A stretch of DNA of 12,448 bases from CAYLJO01 sp964383905 (GCA_964383905.1 CAYLJO010000185.1:1-12448), one strand, 5' to 3'. Numbered from the stretch's first letter, positions 1-5,844 are shown. The notes: generated from the letters alone by a model not told the origin. Program-made: numbers and translations.

Positions 1-1
1 G

Positions 2-42
2 CAGGCGCTCAAGAGGCAAAAACAATGCGTTTTGAGTGCCTG
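2..42. repeat. Inverted repeat (possible terminator of the gene before the window)
   Basis: CAGGCGCTCAA at 2-12 pairs with TTGAGTGCCTG at 32-42, giving 11 pairs with one G-T wobble around a 19-nt loop. Inside the loop GCA (16-18) can also pair with TGC (26-28). No T-run follows on the + strand, so a canonical rho-independent terminator is not shown. It may end an upstream gene that lies outside the window. Confidence 0.45.
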
Positions 43-62
43 TCCCTCAGACCATTCCGGAC

Positions 63-91
63 TTGCATAAACCTGCTTTTGTAACTATAAT
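63..91 (+). promoter_or_regulatory. Sigma-70-type promoter of the Rrf2 regulator gene
   Basis: A -35 box TTGCAT (63-68) and a perfect -10 box TATAAT (86-91) are separated by 17 bp, the ideal spacing. Transcription would begin near 98, leaving a leader of about 34 nt with a Shine-Dalgarno sequence AAAGGGG (123-129) just before the ATG at 132. The -10 box lies wholly inside the palindrome at 81-97, so a protein bound there would block RNA polymerase. Confidence 0.75.
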
Positions 92-97
92 AGTTAC
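81..97. promoter_or_regulatory. Perfect 17-bp palindromic operator, probably for the Rrf2 regulator
   Basis: GTAACTAT-A-ATAGTTAC is a perfect dyad with 8-bp arms and a one-base centre, covering the -10 box of the promoter that drives the Rrf2 gene. Rrf2 proteins are dimeric winged-helix regulators that commonly repress themselves through such dyads. Binding by this protein is inferred from position. The related site at 603-621 supports it. Confidence 0.65.
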
Positions 98-131
98 GAA
101 AGCGGAGCTGTTAGGGTTTTATAAAGGGGTT

Positions 132-572
132 ATGTCTACAAGCAGCCGGTTTGCGGTTGCCGTTCATGTGCTTACACTGATGGCCTGGAGTGGCGATGGG
201 CCGGTCAAGTCCGAAGCCGTGGCGGCAAGCGTCAATACGAACCCGGTGGTAATCCGCCGCATCTTGTGCGCACTGGCGCGGGCGCGCCTGGTGACATCAC
301 AAACCGGCGCCGCCGGCGGGTCGCGGCTGGCGCGCGGGCCCGGACAGATTACATTGTTGGACGTATACCGGGCCGTGGAAGGCGGAGATATATTCTCACT
401 CCACCGCCAGCCCCCCAACCAGCATTGTCCGGTAGGCGTAAATATCGAGACGGTGCTCGAAGATGTGCTCAGTGAAGTAAATTCGGCCGTCGAGCGCGTC
501 CTCGCGAAAATAACCGTGGAGAATGTTCTGCAGAGAATACGGCCCTGCTCGAACAGGAGACGGGCGGGCTGA
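132..572 (+). CDS. Rrf2-family transcriptional regulator
   Basis: This is a 146-residue winged-helix regulator of the Rrf2 family. Residues 1-60 form the helix-turn-helix region (MSTSSRFAVAVHVLTLMA, then a recognition segment around NTNPVVIRRIL). The wing follows with the family-typical GAAGGSRLARGP, then TLLDVYRAVEGG and the dimerisation helix. The three-Cys cluster that binds iron-sulfur in IscR and NsrR is absent. A single Cys in NQHCPVG sits where YwnA-like members carry one, which fits a thiol or redox sensor rather than a cluster sensor (inference). The start is set at ATG 132 because AAAGGGG lies just upstream and because the promoter and palindrome at 63-97 would otherwise lie inside the coding region. 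An upstream in-frame GTG at 36 is rejected. The last few residues (CSNRRRAG) are atypical but harmless. It probably regulates itself and the htrA-thioredoxin genes downstream. Confidence 0.88.
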   Translation: MSTSSRFAVAVHVLTLMAWSGDGPVKSEAVAASVNTNPVVIRRILCALARARLVTSQTGAAGGSRLARGPGQITLLDVYRAVEGGDIFSLHRQPPNQHCPVGVNIETVLEDVLSEVNSAVERVLAKITVENVLQRIRPCSNRRRAG

Positions 573-582
573 ACCGGAAAAT

Positions 583-594
583 CGAAAATTTTCG
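583..594. repeat. 12-bp perfect palindrome between the Rrf2 and HtrA genes
   Basis: CGAAAATTTTCG is a perfect AT-centred palindrome 11 bases after the Rrf2 stop codon. It could be part of the htrA control region or a weak hairpin. No T-run follows and its role is unknown. Confidence 0.35.
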
Positions 595-602
595 CGAGAA
601 TC

Positions 603-621
603 TGTAACAGAATTGGTCACA
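603..621. promoter_or_regulatory. Second putative Rrf2 operator, upstream of the HtrA-like gene
   Basis: TGTAAC-N7-GTCACA is a near-perfect dyad: five of six outer pairs match. Its core layout GTAAC-N7-GTCAC has the same 7-bp spacing as GTAAC-N7-GTTAC in the perfect operator at 81-97. The site lies 61 bp before the HtrA start codon. I could not assign a convincing -35/-10 pair around it. Shared control of the regulator gene and the protease-thioredoxin genes is inferred. Confidence 0.5.
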
Positions 622-681
622 AATATGTGAGGGGAGAGGATTCGATTATTTCCGGACGATGAATTGAAAGGGGATACGGCA

Positions 682-1737
682 ATGCAGTTCGATTATGAAT
701 TAGTGACGGGCGGTGACTTTGTGGCAGAGGGCGTGCGGGCGCCTGCCGACCCGTACGCTTCCGACGACGCTCTGTTGGATGCGTATTCACGTGCGGTCAT
801 CAGCGCGGCGGAGGCGGTCAGCCCGTCGGTCGTCAATATTGAGGTTCACCACGTGATAAAGGGAAGGCGTGCGGGCGCCCAGCGCCCTCCCCAGGAGGCC
901 CGTGGCAGCGGCTCCGGTTTCATCTTTACGCCCGACGGATTCATCCTGACCAACAGCCATGTCGTGCACGGTGCCGACAAAATCGAGGTCACCCTCTCGG
1001 ACGGCCGTCGTTATCAGGCCGAATTAATCGGGGATGACCCGGACACAGACTTGGCGGTGATCAGGATCGGCGCGCCCTCGCTCGTGCCCGCGCATCTGGG
1101 CGAGTCGTCGTCGATCCGCGTGGGTCAACTGGTCGTTGCTATCGGTAACCCTTACGGCTTCCAGTGCACCGTCACCGCCGGCGTAGTCAGCGCGCTCGGG
1201 CGCTCGCTCAGGGCCCAGTCCGGCCGGTTAATGGATGATGTTATCCAGACGGATGCGGCGCTTAATCCCGGCAACTCAGGCGGGCCGCTGGTCACGTCGC
1301 AGGGAAAGGTGATCGGCGTCAACACGGCGGTCATCCTTCCGGCGCAGGGCATCTGCTTCGCCACCTCGATTGATACGGCCAAGTTTGTCGCCGGACGCCT
1401 CATCCGCGACGGTCGGGTCAGCCGCAGCTTCATCGGGCTGGCGGGACAGAACGTCCCGCTCCCGCGCCGCATCGTGCGCTTCTACAGCTTACCCGTTGAG
1501 AGCGGCATCCTCGTGGTCTCGTTTGAGAAAGAGAGCCCGGCGCGGAGGGCTGGCCTCCTTGAAGGAGACATCATCGTTGGTTTTGATCATCACCCGATTG
1601 CCGGCATAGATGATTTACACAAGCTTTTGACGGAAGAGCGGGTTGGACGCAAGTCACAGCTCGACGTCATCCGGCGTACCGAGATGGTCGCGCTCGATGT
1701 CGTCCCGGAGGAATCACGAGGTGGAATGAGTGAGTAA
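682..1737 (+). CDS. HtrA/Deg-like trypsin-type serine protease with C-terminal PDZ domain
   Basis: A 351-residue S1C-family protease that should cleave unfolded or damaged proteins. The catalytic triad is visible: His93 in TNSHVVHG, Asp123 in DPDTDLAVIRI and Ser199 in NPGNSGGPL. Residues 40-240 are the chymotrypsin-like domain. Residues 250-340 form one PDZ domain, with the typical SPARRAGLLEGDIIVGFD segment at about 285-302. Unlike classical DegP, DegQ or DegS, the N-terminus (MQFDYELVTGGDFVAEGVRA) has neither a signal peptide nor a membrane segment, so the protein appears cytoplasmic. The start at ATG 682 has AAAGGGG eight bases upstream. A TTG at 664 is less likely. The gene follows the Rrf2 regulator by 109 bp with a candidate operator in the gap, and precedes thioredoxin by 73 bp, suggesting a redox or protein-damage stress operon. 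Confidence 0.93.
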   Translation: MQFDYELVTGGDFVAEGVRAPADPYASDDALLDAYSRAVISAAEAVSPSVVNIEVHHVIKGRRAGAQRPPQEARGSGSGFIFTPDGFILTNSHVVHGADKIEVTLSDGRRYQAELIGDDPDTDLAVIRIGAPSLVPAHLGESSSIRVGQLVVAIGNPYGFQCTVTAGVVSALGRSLRAQSGRLMDDVIQTDAALNPGNSGGPLVTSQGKVIGVNTAVILPAQGICFATSIDTAKFVAGRLIRDGRVSRSFIGLAGQNVPLPRRIVRFYSLPVESGILVVSFEKESPARRAGLLEGDIIVGFDHHPIAGIDDLHKLLTEERVGRKSQLDVIRRTEMVALDVVPEESRGGMSE

Positions 1738-1754
1738 ACTCCCACGTTCCACTT
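1719..1754 (+). repeat. Two-tier hairpin spanning the HtrA stop codon
   Basis: AGGTGGAA (1719-1726) pairs with TTCCACTT (1747-1754), eight pairs with one wobble. Inside the loop GAGT (1732-1735) pairs with ACTC (1738-1741). There is no T-run, so this is not a canonical terminator. It could stabilise the mRNA 3' end or tune read-through into the thioredoxin gene. Confidence 0.3.
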
Positions 1755-1810
1755 GATAACCAGCAGATAAGCGTCATTACGCACCATCAGGGAATAGGAG
1801 AATAAAGGAA

Positions 1811-2152
1811 ATGAGTGAGCACGTGAGCGAAGTCAGTGACAGCAGTTTCGAGCGCGATGTCCTGCAGGCCGACCGCCCAGTCCTGGTCGACTTCTGGGCC
1901 GCCTGGTGCGCGCCCTGCCGCATGCTGGCCCCGACGGTGGAGGCCGTGGCGGAGAAGTACTCGGGCAGCGCGCGGGTGGTCAAGTTGAACGTGGACGAGA
2001 ACCCCTCTGTGTCGCAGCGGTACGGGATCAAGGGGATCCCGACGCTGATCCTGTTCAAAGGAGGGAAGGAGGAAGAGCGGGTGGTGGGGGCGACGAGCAA
2101 GGAGGCGATCTCCCGCATGATTGATAAGCACGTCACCACCGCAAGCGTATAA
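1811..2152 (+). CDS. trxA: Thioredoxin
   Basis: A 113-residue single-domain thioredoxin, the usual length for the family, which reduces disulfides in cytoplasmic proteins using electrons from thioredoxin reductase. The active site is WCAPC (Trp32, Cys33, Cys36). WCGPC is more common, but Ala at this position occurs in thioredoxin-2-like and other bacterial members. The cis-proline loop GIPT (Pro77) and the strand PVLVDFWAAWC are present. There is no signal peptide. The start ATG 1811 is preceded by AGGAG at 1796-1800 and a closer AAAGGA. It lies 73 bp after the HtrA-like protease and 39 bp before the hotdog thioesterase, consistent with one transcript under the upstream Rrf2 regulator (inference). 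Several thioredoxin genes are usual in such genomes, so this need not be the main trxA. Confidence 0.95.
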   Translation: MSEHVSEVSDSSFERDVLQADRPVLVDFWAAWCAPCRMLAPTVEAVAEKYSGSARVVKLNVDENPSVSQRYGIKGIPTLILFKGGKEEERVVGATSKEAISRMIDKHVTTASV

Positions 2153-2191
2153 AGAGATCCTTTTTCGGGCTACTCTCCGAGAGCCACGCAT

Positions 2192-2629
2192 ATGGCAAAG
2201 ATGCTCGACCGCATAGAGAAGTTGGTGCGCGGTGAGATTCCACCTCCGCCGGTCGCTTTATTGGTCGGGTTCAGCCTGACTTCGATTCAACCGGGCCGCG
2301 CCGTGATTGAATTCGAGGCCGGCGAAAAGCATGCCAACCCGATGGGTACGCTTCACGGCGGGGTTCTTTGCGATATCGCCGATGCCGCGATGGGACTGGC
2401 TTACGCGGCCGGACTCGGCGAGGATGAAACCTTTACCACGCTCGAACTGAAGATCAACTTCTTGAGGCCGGTCTGGAAGGGCAGGCTTCGAGCCGTCGGC
2501 AAGGTCGTTAAGCAAGGTCGAACGGTCGGCTTGGTCGAATGTGATGTTACGGATGATCGGGAGAAGCTGGTCGCGCGGGCCAGCAGCACCTGTATGACGC
2601 TGAGGGGAGAGCAGGCGCGTGGACGATAA
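2192..2629 (+). CDS. PaaI-type hotdog-fold thioesterase
   Basis: A 145-residue hotdog protein of the PaaI/4HBT group, which hydrolyses acyl-CoA thioesters. The signature HANPMGTLHGGVLCDIADAA (residues 47-66) carries the family Asn49, the HGG turn (55-57) and an acidic residue (Asp61 or Asp64) on the long helix that acts in catalysis. The later strands (TTLELKINFLRPVWKGRLRAVGKVVKQGRTVGLVECDV) match the typical beta-sheet with the R-P turn. The length is normal and no signal peptide is seen. The start ATG 2192 has only a weak ribosome-binding site (CGAGAG), which suits translation from an operon message. The true substrate cannot be told from sequence. Only 65 bp separate it from the quinone reductase start. 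Confidence 0.88.
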   Translation: MAKMLDRIEKLVRGEIPPPPVALLVGFSLTSIQPGRAVIEFEAGEKHANPMGTLHGGVLCDIADAAMGLAYAAGLGEDETFTTLELKINFLRPVWKGRLRAVGKVVKQGRTVGLVECDVTDDREKLVARASSTCMTLRGEQARGR

Positions 2630-2694
2630 AGAGAATGCCGCCAATTGGCGCCCGCTATCGAAGCCTGTTAACAGTTGAGGAGAAGGAGAAACTT

Positions 2695-3657
2695 ATGAAG
2701 GCGATTCGCGTACATGAATTCGGCGGGCCGGAGGTGATGCGGTTGGAGGAAGTGCCGGATCTGGAGGCGGGGCCCGGACAGGTCCTGGTGCGCATTCACG
2801 CGGTTGGCGTCAACCCGTTCGACACGTACATGCGGGCGGGCACATACGCAATCAAGCCCCCTTTGCCCTACACGCCCGGCGCGGACGCGGCCGGAGTCGT
2901 AGAAACGGTCGGCCAGGGCGTCAAAAGCGTGGCCGTCGGGGATAGGGTTTACACCGGAAGAACGATCACCGGGGCGTATGCGGAACAAGCGCTTTGTCTG
3001 GAGTCGCAGGTCCACCCGTTGCCGCAGTCCATCTCGTTCGCACAGGGCGCGGCCGTCAATGTCCCCTACGCCACCGCTTACCGCGCTCTTTTCCAGCGCG
3101 CACGCGCTCTGCCCGGAGAGACTGTGTTAGTTCACGGCGCGACCGGGGGCGTCGGCATCGCCGCCACACAGTTGGCCCGCGCGGCCGGGCTGAGAGTGAT
3201 CGGAACCGGCGGCACGGAGGAGGGGCGGCAACTGGTCAAGGAGCAGGGTGCCTATCATGTGCTCGACCATCGCGCACCAAATTATCTGGACCAACTGATG
3301 GCGCTGACTGATGGCGGCGGCGTCAATGTCGTGCTGGAGATGCTCGCCAATGTTAATCTGGGAAAAGACCTGAATGTTCTCGCCAAAGGCGGCCGCGTCG
3401 TGGTGATCGGCAGCCGCGGCACGGTGGAGATTGACCCGCGCGCGGCGATGGGCCGCGACGCCAGCATCCACGGTATGTCCCTGTGGAATGCTTCCGCGCA
3501 GGATCTTGAGGCAGTATATGCGGCGCTCGGCGCCGGTCTTGAGAACGGTACGCTGCGCCCGGTAATCGGTAAAGAGATGCCGCTCGCGGATGCCGCGCGC
3601 GCGCACAAAGAGATACTCGAATCGAGCGCTTACGGTAAGATCGTTTTAATCCCATAA
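2695..3657 (+). CDS. Zinc-free MDR-family NAD(P)H:quinone oxidoreductase
   Basis: A 320-residue medium-chain reductase of the quinone oxidoreductase (zeta-crystallin-like) subfamily, which moves a hydride from NADPH to quinones or reactive alkenes. Residues 1-125 form the GroES-like domain (MKAIRVHEFGGPEVM, VGVNPFDTYMRAG, PGADAAGVVE). Residues 126-260 form the Rossmann domain with the nucleotide loop VHGATGGVGIAATQLA (about 147-162) and VVVIGSRG. The catalytic and structural zinc cysteines of alcohol dehydrogenases are absent. The start ATG 2695 is chosen because GAGGAGAAGGAG lies directly upstream and MKAIRVHEFGG is the usual family N-terminus. A GTG or ATG about 20 codons earlier is unlikely. 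Placement after Rrf2, protease, thioredoxin and thioesterase genes fits a detoxification role. Genes of this type are often found near YwnA-like Rrf2 regulators (recollection, not checked). Confidence 0.92.
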   Translation: MKAIRVHEFGGPEVMRLEEVPDLEAGPGQVLVRIHAVGVNPFDTYMRAGTYAIKPPLPYTPGADAAGVVETVGQGVKSVAVGDRVYTGRTITGAYAEQALCLESQVHPLPQSISFAQGAAVNVPYATAYRALFQRARALPGETVLVHGATGGVGIAATQLARAAGLRVIGTGGTEEGRQLVKEQGAYHVLDHRAPNYLDQLMALTDGGGVNVVLEMLANVNLGKDLNVLAKGGRVVVIGSRGTVEIDPRAAMGRDASIHGMSLWNASAQDLEAVYAALGAGLENGTLRPVIGKEMPLADAARAHKEILESSAYGKIVLIP

Positions 3658-3672
3658 GGTATCTTCTCGATT

Positions 3673-3721
3673 AATGGCCGATCATGGCCATTGCGCACCG
3701 ACTGTGCCTTCCGCAGTCGGT
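3673..3721 (+). terminator. Two tandem hairpins after the quinone reductase gene
   Basis: AATGGCC (3673-3679) pairs with GGCCATT (3686-3692) around a 6-nt loop. ACCGACTG (3697-3704) pairs with CAGTCGGT (3714-3721), and the stem can extend inward by two more pairs to a 5-nt loop. Only a short CTT follows, so intrinsic termination is uncertain. The position, 15 bp after a stop codon and before a new gene, suggests an operon boundary or mRNA 3'-end protection. Confidence 0.45.
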
Positions 3722-3763
3722 CTTAGATGCAGGCTTTTGCGCGATTGAAGGAAAAGGACGGAG

Positions 3764-4252
3764 GTGGCTACTGTGGACATGGATAAGGCCTTGCGTGACC
3801 ATCTGCTCTACCTGTTGCGCGGCGGCGGCGCACACGTTGACTTCGAATCCGTCATCGGGGACTTCCCCGTCGAACTCATCAATCGAAGGGCGGAGCATAT
3901 CCCTTACACGCCGTGGCAACTGCTTGAGCACATGCGCATCGCACAGTGGGACATTCTTGAGTTCAGTCGAAATGCCGGCCATGTTCCACCTTCATGGCCG
4001 GCGGGCTACTGGCCGCCTGATGATGCGATTGCAGACCAACGGGCATGGGACAAGAGCGTTGAGGCTTTTCGCGCCGGCCTCAAGGCGATGGAGGACCTGG
4101 TGGAAGACCCGTCAACCGATTTATTCGCCCCGATTGCGCACGGCAATGGCCAGACCACCTTGCGCGAGGCGTTGCTGGTCGCCGATCATAATGCTTACCA
4201 TCTGGGGGCGCTGGTCACCATTAAGAGGCTCCTCGGAGCGGTCCCCGGGTGA
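3764..4252 (+). CDS. DinB-family (YfiT-like) putative metal-dependent protein
   Basis: A protein of up to 162 residues with the DinB/YfiT four-helix-bundle pattern. The three expected metal-binding histidines are visible: His56 in WQLLEHMRIAQWDIL, and His142 and His146 in ADHNAYHLGAL, both on the last long helix. Members include thiol-dependent S-transferases using bacillithiol or mycothiol and many proteins of unknown activity, so no reaction is assigned. The start is uncertain. GTG 3764 has AAGGA five bases upstream. GTG 3773 has GGAGG at 3760-3764 at better spacing. ATG 3779 gives the simple N-terminus MDKALRDHLLYLLRGG. All give the same protein apart from five residues. It sits after two hairpins that separate it from the quinone reductase, and 67 bp before the rhodanese gene. 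Confidence 0.85.
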   Translation: MATVDMDKALRDHLLYLLRGGGAHVDFESVIGDFPVELINRRAEHIPYTPWQLLEHMRIAQWDILEFSRNAGHVPPSWPAGYWPPDDAIADQRAWDKSVEAFRAGLKAMEDLVEDPSTDLFAPIAHGNGQTTLREALLVADHNAYHLGALVTIKRLLGAVPG

Positions 4253-4319
4253 CCGCAAGGATGCAGTAGCCTGTGATAGATTACAAGCTAAAATTGATGG
4301 ACGGTGAGTGGGGGTAAAC

Positions 4320-4664
4320 ATGAGTGCGACAATTACACGTGAAGAGCTCAAGGCCAAAATCGACCGTGGCGATAAATTCGTGCTGGTCGAGACGCTGCCA
4401 AAAGAATACTACCGGCATTCGCATCTACCCGGCGCGATTAATCTGCCGCCCGATGAGGTGAGGTCGTCGGCGCCGACAGTCCTGCCGGACAAGGCGGCCG
4501 ATATTGTCGTGTACTGCGCTAAGCCGACTTGAAACGCCTCCGAAAAAGCCGCCCGTGAACTGGCGGCGATGGGCTACACAAACGTCCGTGATTACGAGGG
4601 GGGCAAACAAGACTGGGGAGACGCGGGGCTGCCGGTCGAAGAGCATCAACACCCGGCAGGCTGA
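4320..4664 (+). CDS. Rhodanese-domain protein with in-frame TGA: candidate selenoprotein (or nonsense-interrupted gene)
   Basis: Read through one TGA (4530-4532), this frame gives a complete 114-residue single-domain rhodanese, a sulfurtransferase fold that passes sulfane sulfur from a Cys persulfide. Seen directly: the HLPGAINLP segment (35-43), the strand DIVVYC ending in the sulfur-accepting Cys66, the loop C-A-K-P-T-TGA-N-A-S, then AARELAAMGYTNVRDYEGG and KQDWGDAGLPVEEH before a normal TGA stop at 4662-4664. The internal TGA is codon 71, where related rhodaneses of the VYCxxxxCxxS type carry a second Cys (family recollection). Stopping there would leave 70 residues lacking the last helix-strand-helix, hence a non-functional fold. 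Nothing else after the TGA is damaged. A GC-rich hairpin follows at 4548-4567. A TGC or TGT to TGA mutation or a read error gives the same picture. The start ATG 4320 is preceded by a G-rich GAGTGGGGG. A GTG at 4308 is possible. Confidence 0.8.
4548..4567 (+). promoter_or_regulatory. SECIS-like hairpin directly downstream of the in-frame TGA
   Basis: GCCGCC (4548-4553) pairs perfectly with GGCGGC (4562-4567) around the 8-nt loop CGTGAACT (4554-4561). The loop begins 21 nt after the TGA and has G as its second base. As I recall the bacterial SECIS model, the apical loop lies about 16-37 nt after the UGA, is 3-14 nt long and has a G in its first two positions, so this hairpin fits. The stem bases also encode Ala-Ala on both sides of RELAA in a GC-rich genome, so it could arise by chance. 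Confidence 0.4.
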
Positions 4665-4763
4665 TTCCCGCGCCGGCGCGCCCTTAATTAGTTAGCGAGG
4701 TTGCGGCGCTTCGTCATGAAAATGGCGGGAGCCTGATTATTAATCGTTCTCAGGTCCTCTTCT

Positions 4764-4788
4764 GGATGTGAAAGCAGCTCGGATGTGA
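4764..4788. repeat. Short direct repeat GGATGTGA x2
   Basis: GGATGTGA occurs at 4764-4771 and again at 4781-4788, a 17-bp period, within the leader of the following gene. It could be a tandem operator. No promoter boxes could be placed convincingly and chance is possible. Confidence 0.25.
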
Positions 4789-4814
4789 GACCCTTAGAGC
4801 CCGAGGGGGAATGT

Positions 4815-5717
4815 ATGAAAAGACCAGTTCGCATTCTATTGCAGACGACCATTCCGGCCACTGAAGATGATTGGAACATCGAACGATTTTCATTGCTGCG
4901 CGGGCATCTCCGCTCGCTGAGGGACGAGGCGGGCGACACTCTCTGCGAGGTGACGGCGCGCAATCGTGAGTCAAATGCCGAAGGTGATGATAAGGTTTTG
5001 AGCGCTCTCGACCGTTCAGATTTTGACGAACTGTGGCTGTTTGCCGTAGATACCGGCGACGGCCTGACGAAGAACGATTGCTCAGGCATTACGCGATTTC
5101 GTCAGCGGGGGGGCGGCATTCTTGCGACGCGCGACCATCAGGACCTGGGGTCATCCCTCTGCACGATTGGGGGCATCGGCGCGGCCCATTTCTTCCATAC
5201 CCGGAACCCGGACCCGGACGAATCCCGGCGCGCGCGCGACGATCAAGATACGAAATCCATCTCTTGGCCGAACTATCATTCCGGTAGTAACGGAGACTAC
5301 CAGCGAATCACACCAACCGAGCCTTCGCACCCGCTCATGCGCAATTCCGCCCCCGGTTCGGGCCGCATCGAATTCTTCCCGGCCCATCCGCACGAAGGCG
5401 CGGTCGGAGTCCCCGCCGGTGAAAAACATGCGCGCGTCATTGCGACCGGCATGAGCCAAGCCACAGGTCGCCCCTTCAACATTGCCATCGCCTTCGAGAG
5501 GCAAAAGGATGATCGGGGCAACACCTTGGGGCGCGGGGTGGCCGAATCGAGTTTTCATCATTTCGTCGACTACAACTGGGACACAAGCCTGGGGTGCCCG
5601 ACCTTTCTCATGGAACCACCAGGGGATGAGATTAAACGCGACCCGCGTCGTCTCGAAGACATCAAGACCTACGTGCACAACATCGCACGATGGCTGGCGC
5701 CACCATCTTCCAGCTAA
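4815..5717 (+). CDS. Conserved protein of unknown function, possible ThuA/GATase-like fold
   Basis: A 300-residue soluble protein without signal peptide or membrane segment. I do not recognise a named family with certainty. The pattern SDFDELWLFAVDTG (68-81), then ITRFRQRGGGILATRDHQD (92-110), resembles the strand-turn-helix layout of ThuA and class I glutamine-amidotransferase-like proteins, where a 'do I open the cover-up' region precedes a G-G-G-hydrophobic strand. The nucleophilic Cys of amidotransferases is not evident at the expected turn. Several His/Asp-rich motifs look functionally constrained: TRDHQDLG, HFFHTRNPDPDESR (125-138), SWPNYHSGSNGDY (150-162), FFPAHPHEGAVGVP (187-200) and SSFHHFVDYNWD (245-256). 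Nine or more histidines in such motifs hint at metal binding or hydrolysis. The start ATG 4815 is chosen because GAGGGGG (4803-4809) is at good spacing. An upstream in-frame ATG (4785) has none. The gene stands alone, 150 bp after the rhodanese. Confidence 0.75.
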   Translation: MKRPVRILLQTTIPATEDDWNIERFSLLRGHLRSLRDEAGDTLCEVTARNRESNAEGDDKVLSALDRSDFDELWLFAVDTGDGLTKNDCSGITRFRQRGGGILATRDHQDLGSSLCTIGGIGAAHFFHTRNPDPDESRRARDDQDTKSISWPNYHSGSNGDYQRITPTEPSHPLMRNSAPGSGRIEFFPAHPHEGAVGVPAGEKHARVIATGMSQATGRPFNIAIAFERQKDDRGNTLGRGVAESSFHHFVDYNWDTSLGCPTFLMEPPGDEIKRDPRRLEDIKTYVHNIARWLAPPSSS

Positions 5718-5812
5718 ATTGAGCCACATGACATGAGCACACACTTTAGAGATATTCACCCGGGATGTGCCGAAAAGTTAACTGTACCGCTTCTTTTCTT
5801 GGCGCCTTTGCG

Positions 5813-5834
5813 TGAGATTCTTGCCTGAATCTCA
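5813..5834. repeat. Hairpin with 8-bp perfect stem
   Basis: TGAGATTC (5813-5820) pairs with GAATCTCA (5827-5834) around TTGCCT. It lies 96 bp after the previous stop and before the likely promoter of the amidohydrolase gene. Only a broken T-rich stretch follows, so it may be a weak terminator or a protein-binding dyad. Confidence 0.4.
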
Positions 5835-5844
5835 TGCGGTTTGA

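Noticed and set aside
36..131. N-terminal extension of the Rrf2 protein from GTG 36
   Set aside because: The extension would place the promoter and operator (63-97) in coding sequence, overlaps the hairpin at 2-42 and has no ribosome-binding site. The ATG at 132 does have one.
617..630. TCACA-N4-TGTGA as a CRP site
   Set aside because: CRP sites read TGTGA-N6-TCACA. Here the halves are inverted and the spacing is wrong, so it is only a small dyad partly inside the proposed Rrf2 site.
5151..5759. Open frame of 202 codons on the - strand
   Set aside because: It is antisense to the conserved unknown protein at 4815-5717. The + frame has a good ribosome-binding site and motif-like blocks; the - frame has neither.
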